Of a DNA stretch of 64,000 bases, positions 42,440-51,102 are shown piece after piece. How positions within the stretch are numbered: the stretch's first letter is position 1; each line of letters begins with the position of its first letter. The translations under genes and the position numbers were made by a program. Origin of the DNA: Burkholderiaceae bacterium (GTDB taxonomy: Bacteria > Pseudomonadota > Gammaproteobacteria > Burkholderiales > Burkholderiaceae_C); the NCBI GenBank assembly GCA_018780645.1, contig JADMJJ010000011.1, forward strand, positions 1-64,000, read 5' to 3'. The notes under the pieces were generated by a model. It saw only the letters and a program-made list of their open reading frames with translations. It was not told the DNA's origin and did no database searches.

Positions 42440-44217
42440 GACGCATCGTCCTGGCCGCGCAGCCACTGCTCCAGCATCATCAGTATCCAGACCATCTCGC
42501 CGTAGTAGCCTGGATGGTCCTGCAGATGCGGGCCCATCAATGCCTGCACGAAGTCGGCGCGGACGATGCCCCGAGCCACCAGCCCCTGCAAGCTGTCGAG
42601 GGCAAGTCGCTTCAATGCCGGGTCGCGCGACATCCAGGGGCCGTAGGGCAACCCGAAACCCTGCTTCTTCTTGGTGATGATTTCATCGGGAAGGAAGCCG
42701 CGCAGCGCCTCCTTGAAGAACCATCTCAGTTTGAAGCGTTTCAGCTTCCAATGGGGATCCAGCCGCATCGAAAAGTCGGCCAGTCGATCCGCCAGCATTG
42801 GGTAGCCGACCGCAATGCCGGCCATGGAGGTGGCGCCGCGCACCTTGGGCAGATCGCTGTCGGCCAGTGTGTAGCGCCAGTCGTACGCGAGCATGTGGTT
42901 GACCAGACCGACCGGCTGCTCGCACTCGTTCCAGGTCGACCGCATGTGTTGCATCGGCTGCCCGATATCCACCGTGGACAGGAAGTCCGCGGTGAGCACG
43001 GTGGCCGGGTTCAGCTGCATCACCAGGTTGTAGTTTTGCAGCCGATCGGGCAGCGGTGACTTGGAATGACGCACGTAGCCGGTCATCTGCCTCAGCCCGG
43101 GGATGCGGCGTAATACGCTGGTATCGCCGCAGAACGGCTCGATGGCAGCCCTCAGCCCGGACGGCAAGGCGTGGTAGTACTCGAACACCTTCTGCATGGC
43201 GTAGCGGGAGTTGCCGCCAAACAGTTCATCGCCGCCGTCACCGGCCAGAATCTTGTCGCATCCGTCTTCCTTGGCCATCTTGGCGCAGTAGTAGGAGGGC
43301 AGGGAGGACGAGTTTCCGAAGGGCTGGTCGTGATACTGGGCCACTGCCGGAATGCTGGCCAGCAGGTCCGCGGGAGTGACGTAGTACTCGTGGTGCTCAC
43401 AACCGAAATGGCGGGCGGCCAGCCGCGCGTACTCCATCTCGTCATAACCCTCTGCTTCGAATCCGATCGAATAGGCCTTCGGGGCCTGTCCGGTCACTTC
43501 GCGGAGCATGCCTGTCACGGTGGAGCTGTCGGTGCCGCCCGACAAGAAGGTGCCGACCGTGCCTTGGCCTGCGATCTCCTCCTGAACGGCGGCCTTGATG
43601 ATCTGGCGGAAGCTGTCGCGAGCCTCGTCAAAGCCCTGTCGATTTCGCTCATCGAAACGCAAGGGCCAATGGCGCTGCAGATGCGCGCCCTCTCTGTCAA
43701 TCAGCAGACTGTGGGCCGCGGGCAGACGCCGCACCTTGGCGAAGATGGTGCGCGGCGCCGGAATCATGTGGAAAAACAGGTAGTCGAAGATCGACTGAGA
43801 ATCAAATTCGGTGCCTCGGCCCTGCACACAGTCAGCACGATTGGAGAAGCTCAGCGTGCGGCCTTCGTCGTGCGAGTAACACAGGGTCTGGATCGCAAAC
43901 CGATCGACGCAAAGAAACACGGCCGGCCTGAGGCGGTCAATCAGTACCACCGAATAGCCGCCGCGCAGCCTTTGGCAGGCCTTTTCACCATGCCGCCTCC
44001 ACAGCTGAAGGAAGCCCGCCGCCGGCCCCGAGTTCGCAACGACCTGCAGCGCATCAGCATCGTCAAACTGTGGGTCTCCCAGCAGAACGCAGGCCAGATG
44101 CGCGTCACGCGCGATATGGGCGCCATGCAAGGCCAGACTGTCAAGCCAAGCAGTATCCGACGGGGTCGAATCAAACAAGCGGGTCAGATCGATATGTCCT
44201 GAGAGTTCGTCCTTCAT
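42415..44217 (-). CDS. Asn synthase-like protein lacking the glutaminase cysteine
   Basis: The 600-residue protein has the overall design of asparagine synthase B, but its N terminus does not begin with Met-Cys. The glutaminase-like domain (residues ~1-190) therefore lacks its nucleophile and should not release ammonia from glutamine. The synthase domain is intact: SGGTDSS near 250, LAGDGGDELFGGNSRY near 345 and KKKQGFGLPYG near 540. It may use free ammonia, another amine, or work as an amide/ester-forming ligase. ATG 44217 was chosen although no clear ribosome binding site precedes it. It is transcribed against its neighbours and probably forms its own unit. Confidence 0.82.
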   Translation of the reverse strand: MKDELSGHIDLTRLFDSTPSDTAWLDSLALHGAHIARDAHLACVLLGDPQFDDADALQVVANSGPAAGFLQLWRRHGEKACQRLRGGYSVVLIDRLRPAVFLCVDRFAIQTLCYSHDEGRTLSFSNRADCVQGRGTEFDSQSIFDYLFFHMIPAPRTIFAKVRRLPAAHSLLIDREGAHLQRHWPLRFDERNRQGFDEARDSFRQIIKAAVQEEIAGQGTVGTFLSGGTDSSTVTGMLREVTGQAPKAYSIGFEAEGYDEMEYARLAARHFGCEHHEYYVTPADLLASIPAVAQYHDQPFGNSSSLPSYYCAKMAKEDGCDKILAGDGGDELFGGNSRYAMQKVFEYYHALPSGLRAAIEPFCGDTSVLRRIPGLRQMTGYVRHSKSPLPDRLQNYNLVMQLNPATVLTADFLSTVDIGQPMQHMRSTWNECEQPVGLVNHMLAYDWRYTLADSDLPKVRGATSMAGIAVGYPMLADRLADFSMRLDPHWKLKRFKLRWFFKEALRGFLPDEIITKKKQGFGLPYGPWMSRDPALKRLALDSLQGLVARGIVRADFVQALMGPHLQDHPGYYGEMVWILMMLEQWLRGQDDASQAATAMS

Positions 44218-44359
44218 GGAGTCGGGCAATGTATTTTGAGTGGTCAGGAACAAAGACGTGTTGGATACTCTGCGGCTCACCGCCGGGCCTGGGAACGGCC
44301 CGGCATCCATCTATGCGCAAAGGCCTGTCGATTATGTGCGAGCTCCCGTTGCAAGGCCG
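44218..44359. promoter_or_regulatory. Divergent intergenic region between the Asn-synthase-like and PL14-like genes
   Basis: 142 bp separate two divergent genes, so both promoters should lie here. I could not pick a convincing -35/-10 pair, and candidate GG/GC pairs do not have sigma-54 spacing. AAGG at 44353-44356 serves as the ribosome binding site of the plus-strand gene. Confidence 0.4.
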
Positions 44360-45883
44360 ATGAAACGTCCAATCTTGGCCGGCTTGGCGGCCGTATTCGT
44401 GTCTTTTGCCTCAGCGAATGGGCTGTCTGAGCAAGCTGCCGAGCGGCAGGCGCTGAGTGAGCGCCGCACCCTGTATGAAGGCGATGGCGGGGCGAACTGC
44501 GAATACTTCTTGCAGGATATTCTGCCCTGGGCACGACGCTCCGGTGATTGGATCGACGCCCAGGGCAAGGCATTTGGCGACAAGGCCTTTGCCGAGGCCT
44601 CCTCAGGTCCGGGTGTTGTCGCATTTGAGCTCACCCGCCTGGTTCGTGGATGGCAGGAGTCGCGTGCGCACCGGGGCCAGATATTCATACGTACCGTGGC
44701 TGGTAGCGGCTATGCCATGTTTCACAGCCGTGAAGTCAGCAACGTGGCCGATCGACCTTTGTTGGCGCTGGAGTTTGCCGACGGTCACAAGGACTTGTTG
44801 AGCCCTTCGGCCGACACGCACACCGAGTGCTCAACCTACAAGTCCAGCGGCCACGCAAGCGTACTGCTGGCAAGCGACAAGAACAACCTGTTGCTGCAGT
44901 TCGAACTGCCCCACAGCGACTTGGGCAGAACGCTGAAGCAGGCACGTTTGGTCCTGGTCAGTGCGGGCACACGCGGCGCGCCCGTGCGAGTGGGTGTGTT
45001 CCAGACGGCCGTTCCTGACTTCCTCCCCTCTGGCGTGGCGATGAAGGGTCTCGCGGCCGACTTCAGCCTGGACGAAGGCCTGTCCCGGCATCCCGATGTC
45101 ATGTTTGCTTCCGGCTTCGACGACGAGAAGGCGTGGTTGAGTCACTGGGCACGCGGCGCCAACGGCGAAATGGGGGTCGTGCAGGCCGACGAGGCACGCC
45201 ACTTTCAGCCATTGCGTGGTGGGGCCTTGCGCATCAATCTCAGGAAGGGCAGCAATATGGGCGCCGACCTGCGCGTGAACTTGGTGGATCACGGCGGCGA
45301 ACCGGATGAACTGTTCATGCGCTACTACCTGCGGCTTGCGAACGATTGGCATCCCGATGTGGACGGCGGCAAATTCCCCGGTATGGCCGGCACTTACGGC
45401 CGGGCAGGGTGGGGGGGGCGCAAATCAGACGGCAGCAATGGGTGGTCTGCGCGCGGCGCGTTTCTACGAGCATTTCCTGCCGATCATCCGATGGCCGGTC
45501 TGACCCAACTCGCCACCTATGCGTACCATATGGACATGCCCTCGATCAATGGTGAGCAGTGGATGTGGTCAGGGGCATTGCTGCGGCGCAACCGCTGGTA
45601 TTGCATCGAACAGCAGGTGCAACTCAATCGCCCGGATCGTGCCGATGGGCGCATGCGGGCCTGGGTGGACGGGCGACTGGTGCTGGACAAGCAAGGGGTA
45701 CGCTTTCGCGGCGTCGGCACCTTGCATATCGAAACGGCGTGGCTCAATGTCTTTCATGGCGGCAGCGCGGTATCTCCGCACGATCAGCACCTCTACGTGG
45801 ACAATGTCGTGCTTGCGCGTCGCTATATTGGGCCTTCAGGCCCGGCAAGGTCCGGCACAATTCCGATTGGCGCTGCCCCTTGA
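44360..45883 (+). CDS. Secreted polysaccharide lyase-like protein (PL14-type)
   Basis: The 507-residue exported protein has a signal peptide (KRPILAGLAAVFVSFASA). The first half holds a beta-rich DNRLRE/CBM-like domain (QIFIRTVAGSGYAMFHSREV to VRVGVFQT). The second half resembles PL14-type alginate/glucuronan lyases: ELFMRYYLRLANDWHP, DGGKFPGMAGTYGRAGWGG, WSARGAFLR, RRNRWYCIEQQVQLN and RAWVDGRLVLDKQG. Such enzymes cleave uronic-acid polymers by beta-elimination in the periplasm. It may trim or release the polysaccharide made by this locus. ATG 44360 has AAGG upstream. It is inferred to be a lyase from motif layout only. Confidence 0.75.
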   Translation: MKRPILAGLAAVFVSFASANGLSEQAAERQALSERRTLYEGDGGANCEYFLQDILPWARRSGDWIDAQGKAFGDKAFAEASSGPGVVAFELTRLVRGWQESRAHRGQIFIRTVAGSGYAMFHSREVSNVADRPLLALEFADGHKDLLSPSADTHTECSTYKSSGHASVLLASDKNNLLLQFELPHSDLGRTLKQARLVLVSAGTRGAPVRVGVFQTAVPDFLPSGVAMKGLAADFSLDEGLSRHPDVMFASGFDDEKAWLSHWARGANGEMGVVQADEARHFQPLRGGALRINLRKGSNMGADLRVNLVDHGGEPDELFMRYYLRLANDWHPDVDGGKFPGMAGTYGRAGWGGRKSDGSNGWSARGAFLRAFPADHPMAGLTQLATYAYHMDMPSINGEQWMWSGALLRRNRWYCIEQQVQLNRPDRADGRMRAWVDGRLVLDKQGVRFRGVGTLHIETAWLNVFHGGSAVSPHDQHLYVDNVVLARRYIGPSGPARSGTIPIGAAP

Positions 45884-45974
45884 AGGGGTTGGCTGGAGAA
45901 GGCGAGCCAGCTAAGGGCGACCGCCTTCCCCCTGCGGCCATTCAATCATTTCAGCATGCCAGCCTTGATCGACG

Positions 45975-47162
45975 ATGTCCGCGACTTCACACCCGACGCC
46001 CAGAGTTCATGATATTTTTTGGCCCCGAGCCTCGCCGGCCGCCAAGAAACTGTTGAAGACGCCAGGCCTTGAGTTGACTTACCAGGCGCGGGGGGCGTTG
46101 TTGCGGGCCTGCGAAGAGCTTGCTGCCGGATCGACTCGGCGCAGCATTCTCGTGCCCGCGTACCATTGTCCTTCGGGCATCACGCCGGCGTTGATGGCCG
46201 GTCTGACCCCCGTCTACTACAGGATCCGCCGTGATCTGAGCATCGACTATGAGGACCTGCTGAAGAAGGCCGATGGCGACACCTGTGTCGTGCTGGTGAT
46301 TCACTTCTTCGGCATCGAGGCCGATCTGAAACCCCTGGCCGCCTTACGCGCGTCGGGCGTAAAGCTGATCGAGGACTGGTCACACTCGTTCCTGCAGGGG
46401 GATTTGCCGGAGTTGGCCGGGGGCGCCGATAGTGACTACCGCCTCTACAGCTTCTGGAAGCTGCTGCCATCGGGGGTAGGCGGCGGACTCATGCGCAGCA
46501 ATGCCAGGATGGAGGGCGCCCGTGAACCGCTTGTCGCAGCACCTCTGCGCCAACGAATCGTGAACTTCAAACTCTTGCTGGAAGAGGCTCTGCAGCACGG
46601 GCCAAGGGGCTTGGCCCGCTCCGCCTTTGCTGCCATCGAGGCAGTGCGCCTGGCGCTGAAGCCCGGACAGCCGATGCCTCCGTCTGCCAGGGTGCCGTCA
46701 GAGCCCGTTGCCGGCGAGGCCAGGTATCCGGTCGATCGCCGCCTGGCCGGCAGCGCCATGCCGCCGCTTGCCAGGAAGATCATCGAAGCATATGACCATG
46801 CTTGGGTGGCGCGGCGCCGGCGCAGCAACTTCCGACGCTATGCCGAGTTGTTGCAGTCCAGAGGTCCGTTGAAGCTGCTCTATGCTTCGCTGCCGGACAA
46901 GACCTGTCCCTGGGTGTTTCCTGTGCTGCTCGAAGGGCGCGACTCGATTGACCATCTCTGGCGGGCACAGGGGGTAGCCTTGCACACCTTTGGCATCTAC
47001 CTGCACTCGAGCCTGTTTGAAAGGACCGACCAGGCCACGGTGGATGACGCGCTGTATCTCGCGACGCACCTGCTTTGCCTGGCGATTCATCAGGACGTCC
47101 CGGAGGGTGGGATCGAGCGCTCCGCGGACATCATTCAATCCAGTCTCTTGGAGCACGGCTGA
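45975..47162 (+). CDS. DegT/DnrJ/EryC1-like PLP-dependent protein
   Basis: The 395-residue protein resembles sugar aminotransferases of the DegT family but is divergent. VPAYHCPSGITPALMAG corresponds to the cofactor-phosphate region, VVLVIHFFG and LIEDWSHSF (Asp134) to the pyridine-binding segment, and YSFWKLLPSGVGGGLM to the PLP-lysine loop (Lys162). The sequence around the lysine differs from the common SFxxTK pattern. It may transaminate a keto sugar or act on another keto substrate. It stands 91 bp after the lyase gene and 3 bp before the acetyltransferase gene. Confidence 0.75.
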   Translation: MSATSHPTPRVHDIFWPRASPAAKKLLKTPGLELTYQARGALLRACEELAAGSTRRSILVPAYHCPSGITPALMAGLTPVYYRIRRDLSIDYEDLLKKADGDTCVVLVIHFFGIEADLKPLAALRASGVKLIEDWSHSFLQGDLPELAGGADSDYRLYSFWKLLPSGVGGGLMRSNARMEGAREPLVAAPLRQRIVNFKLLLEEALQHGPRGLARSAFAAIEAVRLALKPGQPMPPSARVPSEPVAGEARYPVDRRLAGSAMPPLARKIIEAYDHAWVARRRRSNFRRYAELLQSRGPLKLLYASLPDKTCPWVFPVLLEGRDSIDHLWRAQGVALHTFGIYLHSSLFERTDQATVDDALYLATHLLCLAIHQDVPEGGIERSADIIQSSLLEHG

Positions 47163-47165
47163 CCC

Positions 47166-48305
47166 ATGGGTTTCGACGTTTCGGTAGCTTCGACACATCA
47201 GGCCTTCCGGGCCTTGCGCGAGCAGTGGCAGGAACTGGTCCGTGACCAATCTGAGCAGTTGCTGGGCTTGGACGGTACAGCCACCTACGATTGGTTCGAG
47301 GCAATTTGCGCCGCATTTCCCCAGGCCGACGATGCTCGCCTCGTCGTCGTCCGGGAGGGTGGAGAGGTGGTGGGCTTGTTGCCCATCATCTGCGAGCAAG
47401 GCAATGCCCGATGGCCGCGCCTGAAAGCGCCGACCGAACTCTATGGTGGACGGGTTGGCTTGCTGGTTCGGCGCTTCGACGCCGAACTGACTTCTGCGGT
47501 GATGAAGGGGCTCGCTCTCGCGCATCCCGGCTGGACCAGCTTTCAGATCACATTGGTGTCAGGTAGCGAGAGCGCACTGGCCCTGGAGCGATGGTCCCGG
47601 GACGAGGGTTTCGCCTTGGTCAGCAGCGACGCGCGCGAATCTCCCTACTTCCCGATCTGCGAGACTGCGGAAGCATTTCAGGCCGGCATCAGCAAAGGAC
47701 TGCGTCAGTTGCTGCGGACATCGGCCAACAAGTTCAGGGCCTTGGGCGAACTGAAGCACCGGCAGATGCGGGAAGAGGGGCAGTCCGCCGAGCTGATCGA
47801 GATCGTGCTCGATATCGAGCGCAAGTCCTGGAAGCACGAGGCCGGTTCTGCGATTACGAACAATCCCCAGCAAGAGCGCTTCTATCGCGAGTTGTTTCCG
47901 CGGGCCATGCGTCAAGGGCTGCTGCTCGGGCATGTATTGAGTCTGGACGACACGCCAATTGCCTACAACTTTGGATTGCGCCGCGATGGCGTGTTTTCAT
48001 GCCTCAAGCACAGCCATGTCCAGTCGATGGACAAGCTGAGCCCCAGCTACCTGCTGAACCTTGCGTTGATCGACAGCCTTCGCGGTGACGGCGTGCGCAC
48101 CTACGACTTCATGGGGCTGCCCGACCCGCACAAGATTCGCTGGTCCAATGCCACGCAGACCTACTCACGCGCGTGCGTCTTTGTGTTCAATCGAAACTTG
48201 GCCGGACGCCTCGCATTCCAGGGGCAGCGCATCAAGAAGAAGCTGGCAGGGATCTCGCAGCGGGACCAAGCCGGAGCGCGAGCCGATTCCGTAGCCGAGG
48301 AGTAG
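47166..48305 (+). CDS. CelD/BcsL-like acetyltransferase (GNAT fold)
   Basis: The 379-residue cytoplasmic protein has the two-lobed GNAT/CelD layout. The start is FRALREQWQEL, the first lobe has LVVVREGGEVVGLLPII, and the second lobe has the SANKFRALGELKHRQM helix and DDTPIAYNFGLRRDGVFSCLKHSHVQS with the final DFMGLPDPHKIRWSN. CelD-like proteins are linked to cellulose and capsule loci and are thought to acylate sugars or lipid-linked intermediates. It may form a two-gene unit with the DegT-like gene. Together with the FemAB protein and the tandem protein at 53039-55228, the window contains four such domains. Confidence 0.85.
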   Translation: MGFDVSVASTHQAFRALREQWQELVRDQSEQLLGLDGTATYDWFEAICAAFPQADDARLVVVREGGEVVGLLPIICEQGNARWPRLKAPTELYGGRVGLLVRRFDAELTSAVMKGLALAHPGWTSFQITLVSGSESALALERWSRDEGFALVSSDARESPYFPICETAEAFQAGISKGLRQLLRTSANKFRALGELKHRQMREEGQSAELIEIVLDIERKSWKHEAGSAITNNPQQERFYRELFPRAMRQGLLLGHVLSLDDTPIAYNFGLRRDGVFSCLKHSHVQSMDKLSPSYLLNLALIDSLRGDGVRTYDFMGLPDPHKIRWSNATQTYSRACVFVFNRNLAGRLAFQGQRIKKKLAGISQRDQAGARADSVAEE

Positions 48306-48324
48306 CCTTGGCTCCGGGTGCCCT

Positions 48325-49506
48325 TTACAGCCGTTTCGCTGCCGATGACTGAATCGCGCCAGGAAGCCAGGCGCTTGGCGTTGCAATGGGGCGGACACCG
48401 ATCGGTAATGAGAACTCGTCGGTGGGGCGCAAATCGTTGATAGGTACGGCGGCTCCACCTGGCATTTCGCTGGCATCGTTAAGCCGGAAATCGAGGTCCC
48501 GCGGGGCCTTCAGCTGATGCCTCCAGCCATGGACATCTCCGCGTATTACGCCGGTCAGGCCAGGGCTGCGAAAGCCCAGGCCGATCCAGAGGTTGTTGTA
48601 GCTATTGAACTCGAGATCGGCGGCAAACGTTGAGGTCCACGCACGCAGAAACCAAGCAGGGAGCAGTCCGTCATTGATCACGGTGTTGTGCGCCATGTCG
48701 AGGCGGTTCTCAGGCCAGAAACGCCCCTCTGCCCCGTAGGCGATCAGTGCCGAGTTTGAGCGGTCGGGTCCCTGTTCAATGATGTTGCCCACGAGGGTGA
48801 CTTGCCCCCCGTTCGGGAACTCGACTTCATACGAGGCTCGGCCACTCGGCCCGTCGTGAATCAGGTTGTAGTGCAACTCGCTGCGGCGCGCGCGCGACTT
48901 GATCAGGTGCCCCACATAGCCGCTTTCGAACCGGCTCCCTCGGATGCGCACCTGGTCTATCTGCCCGACATACAGCAGGTGCGGCGGTGGCTTCGATTGT
49001 TGAGGCGCCTTGGCGAACCTGGTGTTCTCGATGCTGAGCACGGCATCGGAGAAGTTGCTGGTAAGGATACCGTTTTGATTGTCTTCGAACACGCAGTCAC
49101 GGACACTCAGGCTGCCGCGTTCGAAGCGGATTCCCGCCCCATTGCCGTCGGGCACCCGGCTGCCTCGGAATTCAAGATTGCTGACACTGAAGCTGCCATT
49201 CCTGATCACCCAGATGGCCTTGCCTTCGGCACTGCGACCGCCCGCCATCAGGACGGGTCTACCGCCTACTCCGCGCAAAGTCAGCTGCTTTTGCTTCCAG
49301 ACGGCCACGTCACCGAGATAGACGCCCGCAGCGATCTCAATCACGTCGCCGTCTTGGGCAATGTCTGCGGCCTGTGCAATTCGCTGAAGTTCACCTTGCG
49401 GCCCGACAGTGATGACCCTGGCCTGGGCCGATAGCGTCAGCAGCATGCATGCCCAGGCGATGAGAGATGGCCCGCACCAAGGGGCGAACCTGGCCCGACA
49501 TTTCAT
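48325..49506 (-). CDS. Secreted right-handed beta-helix protein, PL6-like
   Basis: The 393-residue exported protein has a signal peptide (IAWACMLLTLSAQA-RV). The mature part is built of short parallel beta-helix repeats: IAQAADIAQDGDVIEIAAGVY at the start, then FSVSNLEFRG, LSVRDCVFEDN, LSIENTRF, VRIRGSRF, SELHYNLIHDG and VTLVGNIIEQG. This is the fold of PL6-type uronate lyases and other surface-polysaccharide enzymes. No catalytic residues can be assigned from sequence alone. Its start overlaps the flippase stop by 4 bp, so it is coupled to the flippase. It converges on the CelD-like gene, with only 19 bp between stops. Confidence 0.8.
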   Translation of the reverse strand: MKCRARFAPWCGPSLIAWACMLLTLSAQARVITVGPQGELQRIAQAADIAQDGDVIEIAAGVYLGDVAVWKQKQLTLRGVGGRPVLMAGGRSAEGKAIWVIRNGSFSVSNLEFRGSRVPDGNGAGIRFERGSLSVRDCVFEDNQNGILTSNFSDAVLSIENTRFAKAPQQSKPPPHLLYVGQIDQVRIRGSRFESGYVGHLIKSRARRSELHYNLIHDGPSGRASYEVEFPNGGQVTLVGNIIEQGPDRSNSALIAYGAEGRFWPENRLDMAHNTVINDGLLPAWFLRAWTSTFAADLEFNSYNNLWIGLGFRSPGLTGVIRGDVHGWRHQLKAPRDLDFRLNDASEMPGGAAVPINDLRPTDEFSLPIGVRPIATPSAWLPGAIQSSAAKRL

Positions 49507-51032
49507 TCCGCTTCTGTCGGTTGGGTCTTTGACGCACTGAACTTGGCTCGAAGCTTGCCGAAAATCAAGGCGACTTCAGACCAGAAGGGATGGTGGCATA
49601 GCTTGAGTGCGAGCAGCCAGACGATCACGGTGCAGGCCCCGCAGCCAAGAAAAACATAGAGGAAGTTGCCTTCCGACTGGGTCACGAAAGTGCTCAGCAG
49701 GGCCGCCGGCATGGCCGTCACCAGCGTCACCAGCAGACTCGGCTTGCAGGCAATGACCACCTCACGGAAGTGCAGGCCGATGATGCGGTGCAGGAAGCGG
49801 TGGGACACCAGCGCGCCAAGCAGCGCTGCGATCGCCAAACCCCAGCAGGCGCCAGGTAGTCCGAAGGGGAAGACCAGCACCAGGCTGGCCAGACGAAGGC
49901 CTTGCACGATGAACTGCAGTCGGTTGCTTTGGTCGATGCGACCTTCGGCGATCATCACCTCGGTTGCCAGCCAGTAGGGCAGCTCCAAGACCGCGACCAG
50001 ACACAGAATCTGGGCCAAGGCGACCGAGGGCATCCATTGCGGTCCATACAACAAGCGTATGGCCGAGAACGCGAGCAGGCCGATCACCACGAAGAAGGGC
50101 CATCCGACGCCGGTGAGCAAGGTGGTCGCCTTCAAGTAGCCAGGCGCGGTGCGTTCGCCCCTGCGCGATTCCTGAGCAAAATACGGCAGACAGATGGGCA
50201 GGGCTGCGCGCAGCACGGTGCGATTGAAAATCTCCATCAATCCGTTGGCACGGCTGAAGAATGCCACCGAAGCCATGTCCAGTGCCCGCCCGATGACGGC
50301 CTCCGGAGCGCTCTTGCCTATCTGTCCGAAGAAGTAGATGCCCATCGCGTGCTTCGAGAAATGGAAGACATCTGCGAACCCGGTCAGCGACGGCCAGCGG
50401 GGGAAGTTCTTCGGTCTGTACAGCACCGAGACGCCCACGGTCACGATCAGGCCGGCCAGTGAGGAGATGGCCAAACTCAGATAGCTCAGACCGGCCAGCG
50501 CCCCGATGACGGCGACAACAAAGGTCGTGATATTGGCCAGGAGTCCGGCAATGAAGATTGGGCGGTAGTGGAGTTCACGGCGAAAGAAGGCCATGGTCAC
50601 GGCCCCGAAGGGCACGAGCAAGAAGTTGATGGCCTGGATGCGCATCACATCGCCCACGCCGCCCTGGTTGTAAAACTTGGCGATCGGCCAACTTGCCGAG
50701 AAGAACACCACAGCCATCAACCAGGAGGTCATGATGTTGGCCGCGAATGCGGCGCGGATCTTCTGGTCGGTCAGTACCTTCTCCTGGATCAGGTACTCGC
50801 CCAGGCCGAAGTCACGAAACTGGCTGGCCAGTGCAGCCAAGACCGCTGCAACCGCGAATATGCCGATTTCGGTCGGCGTTAGAAGCCGAGCGATGATCAA
50901 GGTCGAAGCCAGTTGCAGCACCACGCCGATGTAGTTGTCCGCGAGCTGAAACAAGAGTGAACGACGAATGGAACTCAAATGGATGTCTCGGTTTGGGATA
51001 GGGATGCGGGCCGCCAATCGGGCAGTCGCCAT
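49503..51032 (-). CDS. Oligosaccharide flippase (Wzx/WzxC-like)
   Basis: This 509-residue inner-membrane protein has 12-14 hydrophobic helices and the MOP-type N terminus LLFQLADNYIGVVLQLASTLIIARLL, with TEIGIFAVAAVLAALASQFRDFGLGEYLI. It should flip the lipid-linked repeat unit across the inner membrane. AAAGAG lies upstream of ATG 51032 on the minus strand. The gene lies away from the polymerase and chain-length genes, which are on the opposite strand, but it is the only flippase in the window and is therefore the likely partner of the 39349 gene. Confidence 0.9.
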   Translation of the reverse strand: MATARLAARIPIPNRDIHLSSIRRSLLFQLADNYIGVVLQLASTLIIARLLTPTEIGIFAVAAVLAALASQFRDFGLGEYLIQEKVLTDQKIRAAFAANIMTSWLMAVVFFSASWPIAKFYNQGGVGDVMRIQAINFLLVPFGAVTMAFFRRELHYRPIFIAGLLANITTFVVAVIGALAGLSYLSLAISSLAGLIVTVGVSVLYRPKNFPRWPSLTGFADVFHFSKHAMGIYFFGQIGKSAPEAVIGRALDMASVAFFSRANGLMEIFNRTVLRAALPICLPYFAQESRRGERTAPGYLKATTLLTGVGWPFFVVIGLLAFSAIRLLYGPQWMPSVALAQILCLVAVLELPYWLATEVMIAEGRIDQSNRLQFIVQGLRLASLVLVFPFGLPGACWGLAIAALLGALVSHRFLHRIIGLHFREVVIACKPSLLVTLVTAMPAALLSTFVTQSEGNFLYVFLGCGACTVIVWLLALKLCHHPFWSEVALIFGKLRAKFSASKTQPTEAE

Positions 51033-51102
51033 TCTCTTTTAGGCCAGTTGCCTGCCCGCGCCCGCAAGCAGCTGGCCCGTCTGCCCGCATCGATTGGGGG
51101 CC

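Noticed and set aside
45890-45925. Possible hairpin after the PL14-like gene (GCTGG...CCAGC)
   Set aside because: Only a 5-bp stem with a 10-nt loop and no T-run, too weak to call a terminator.
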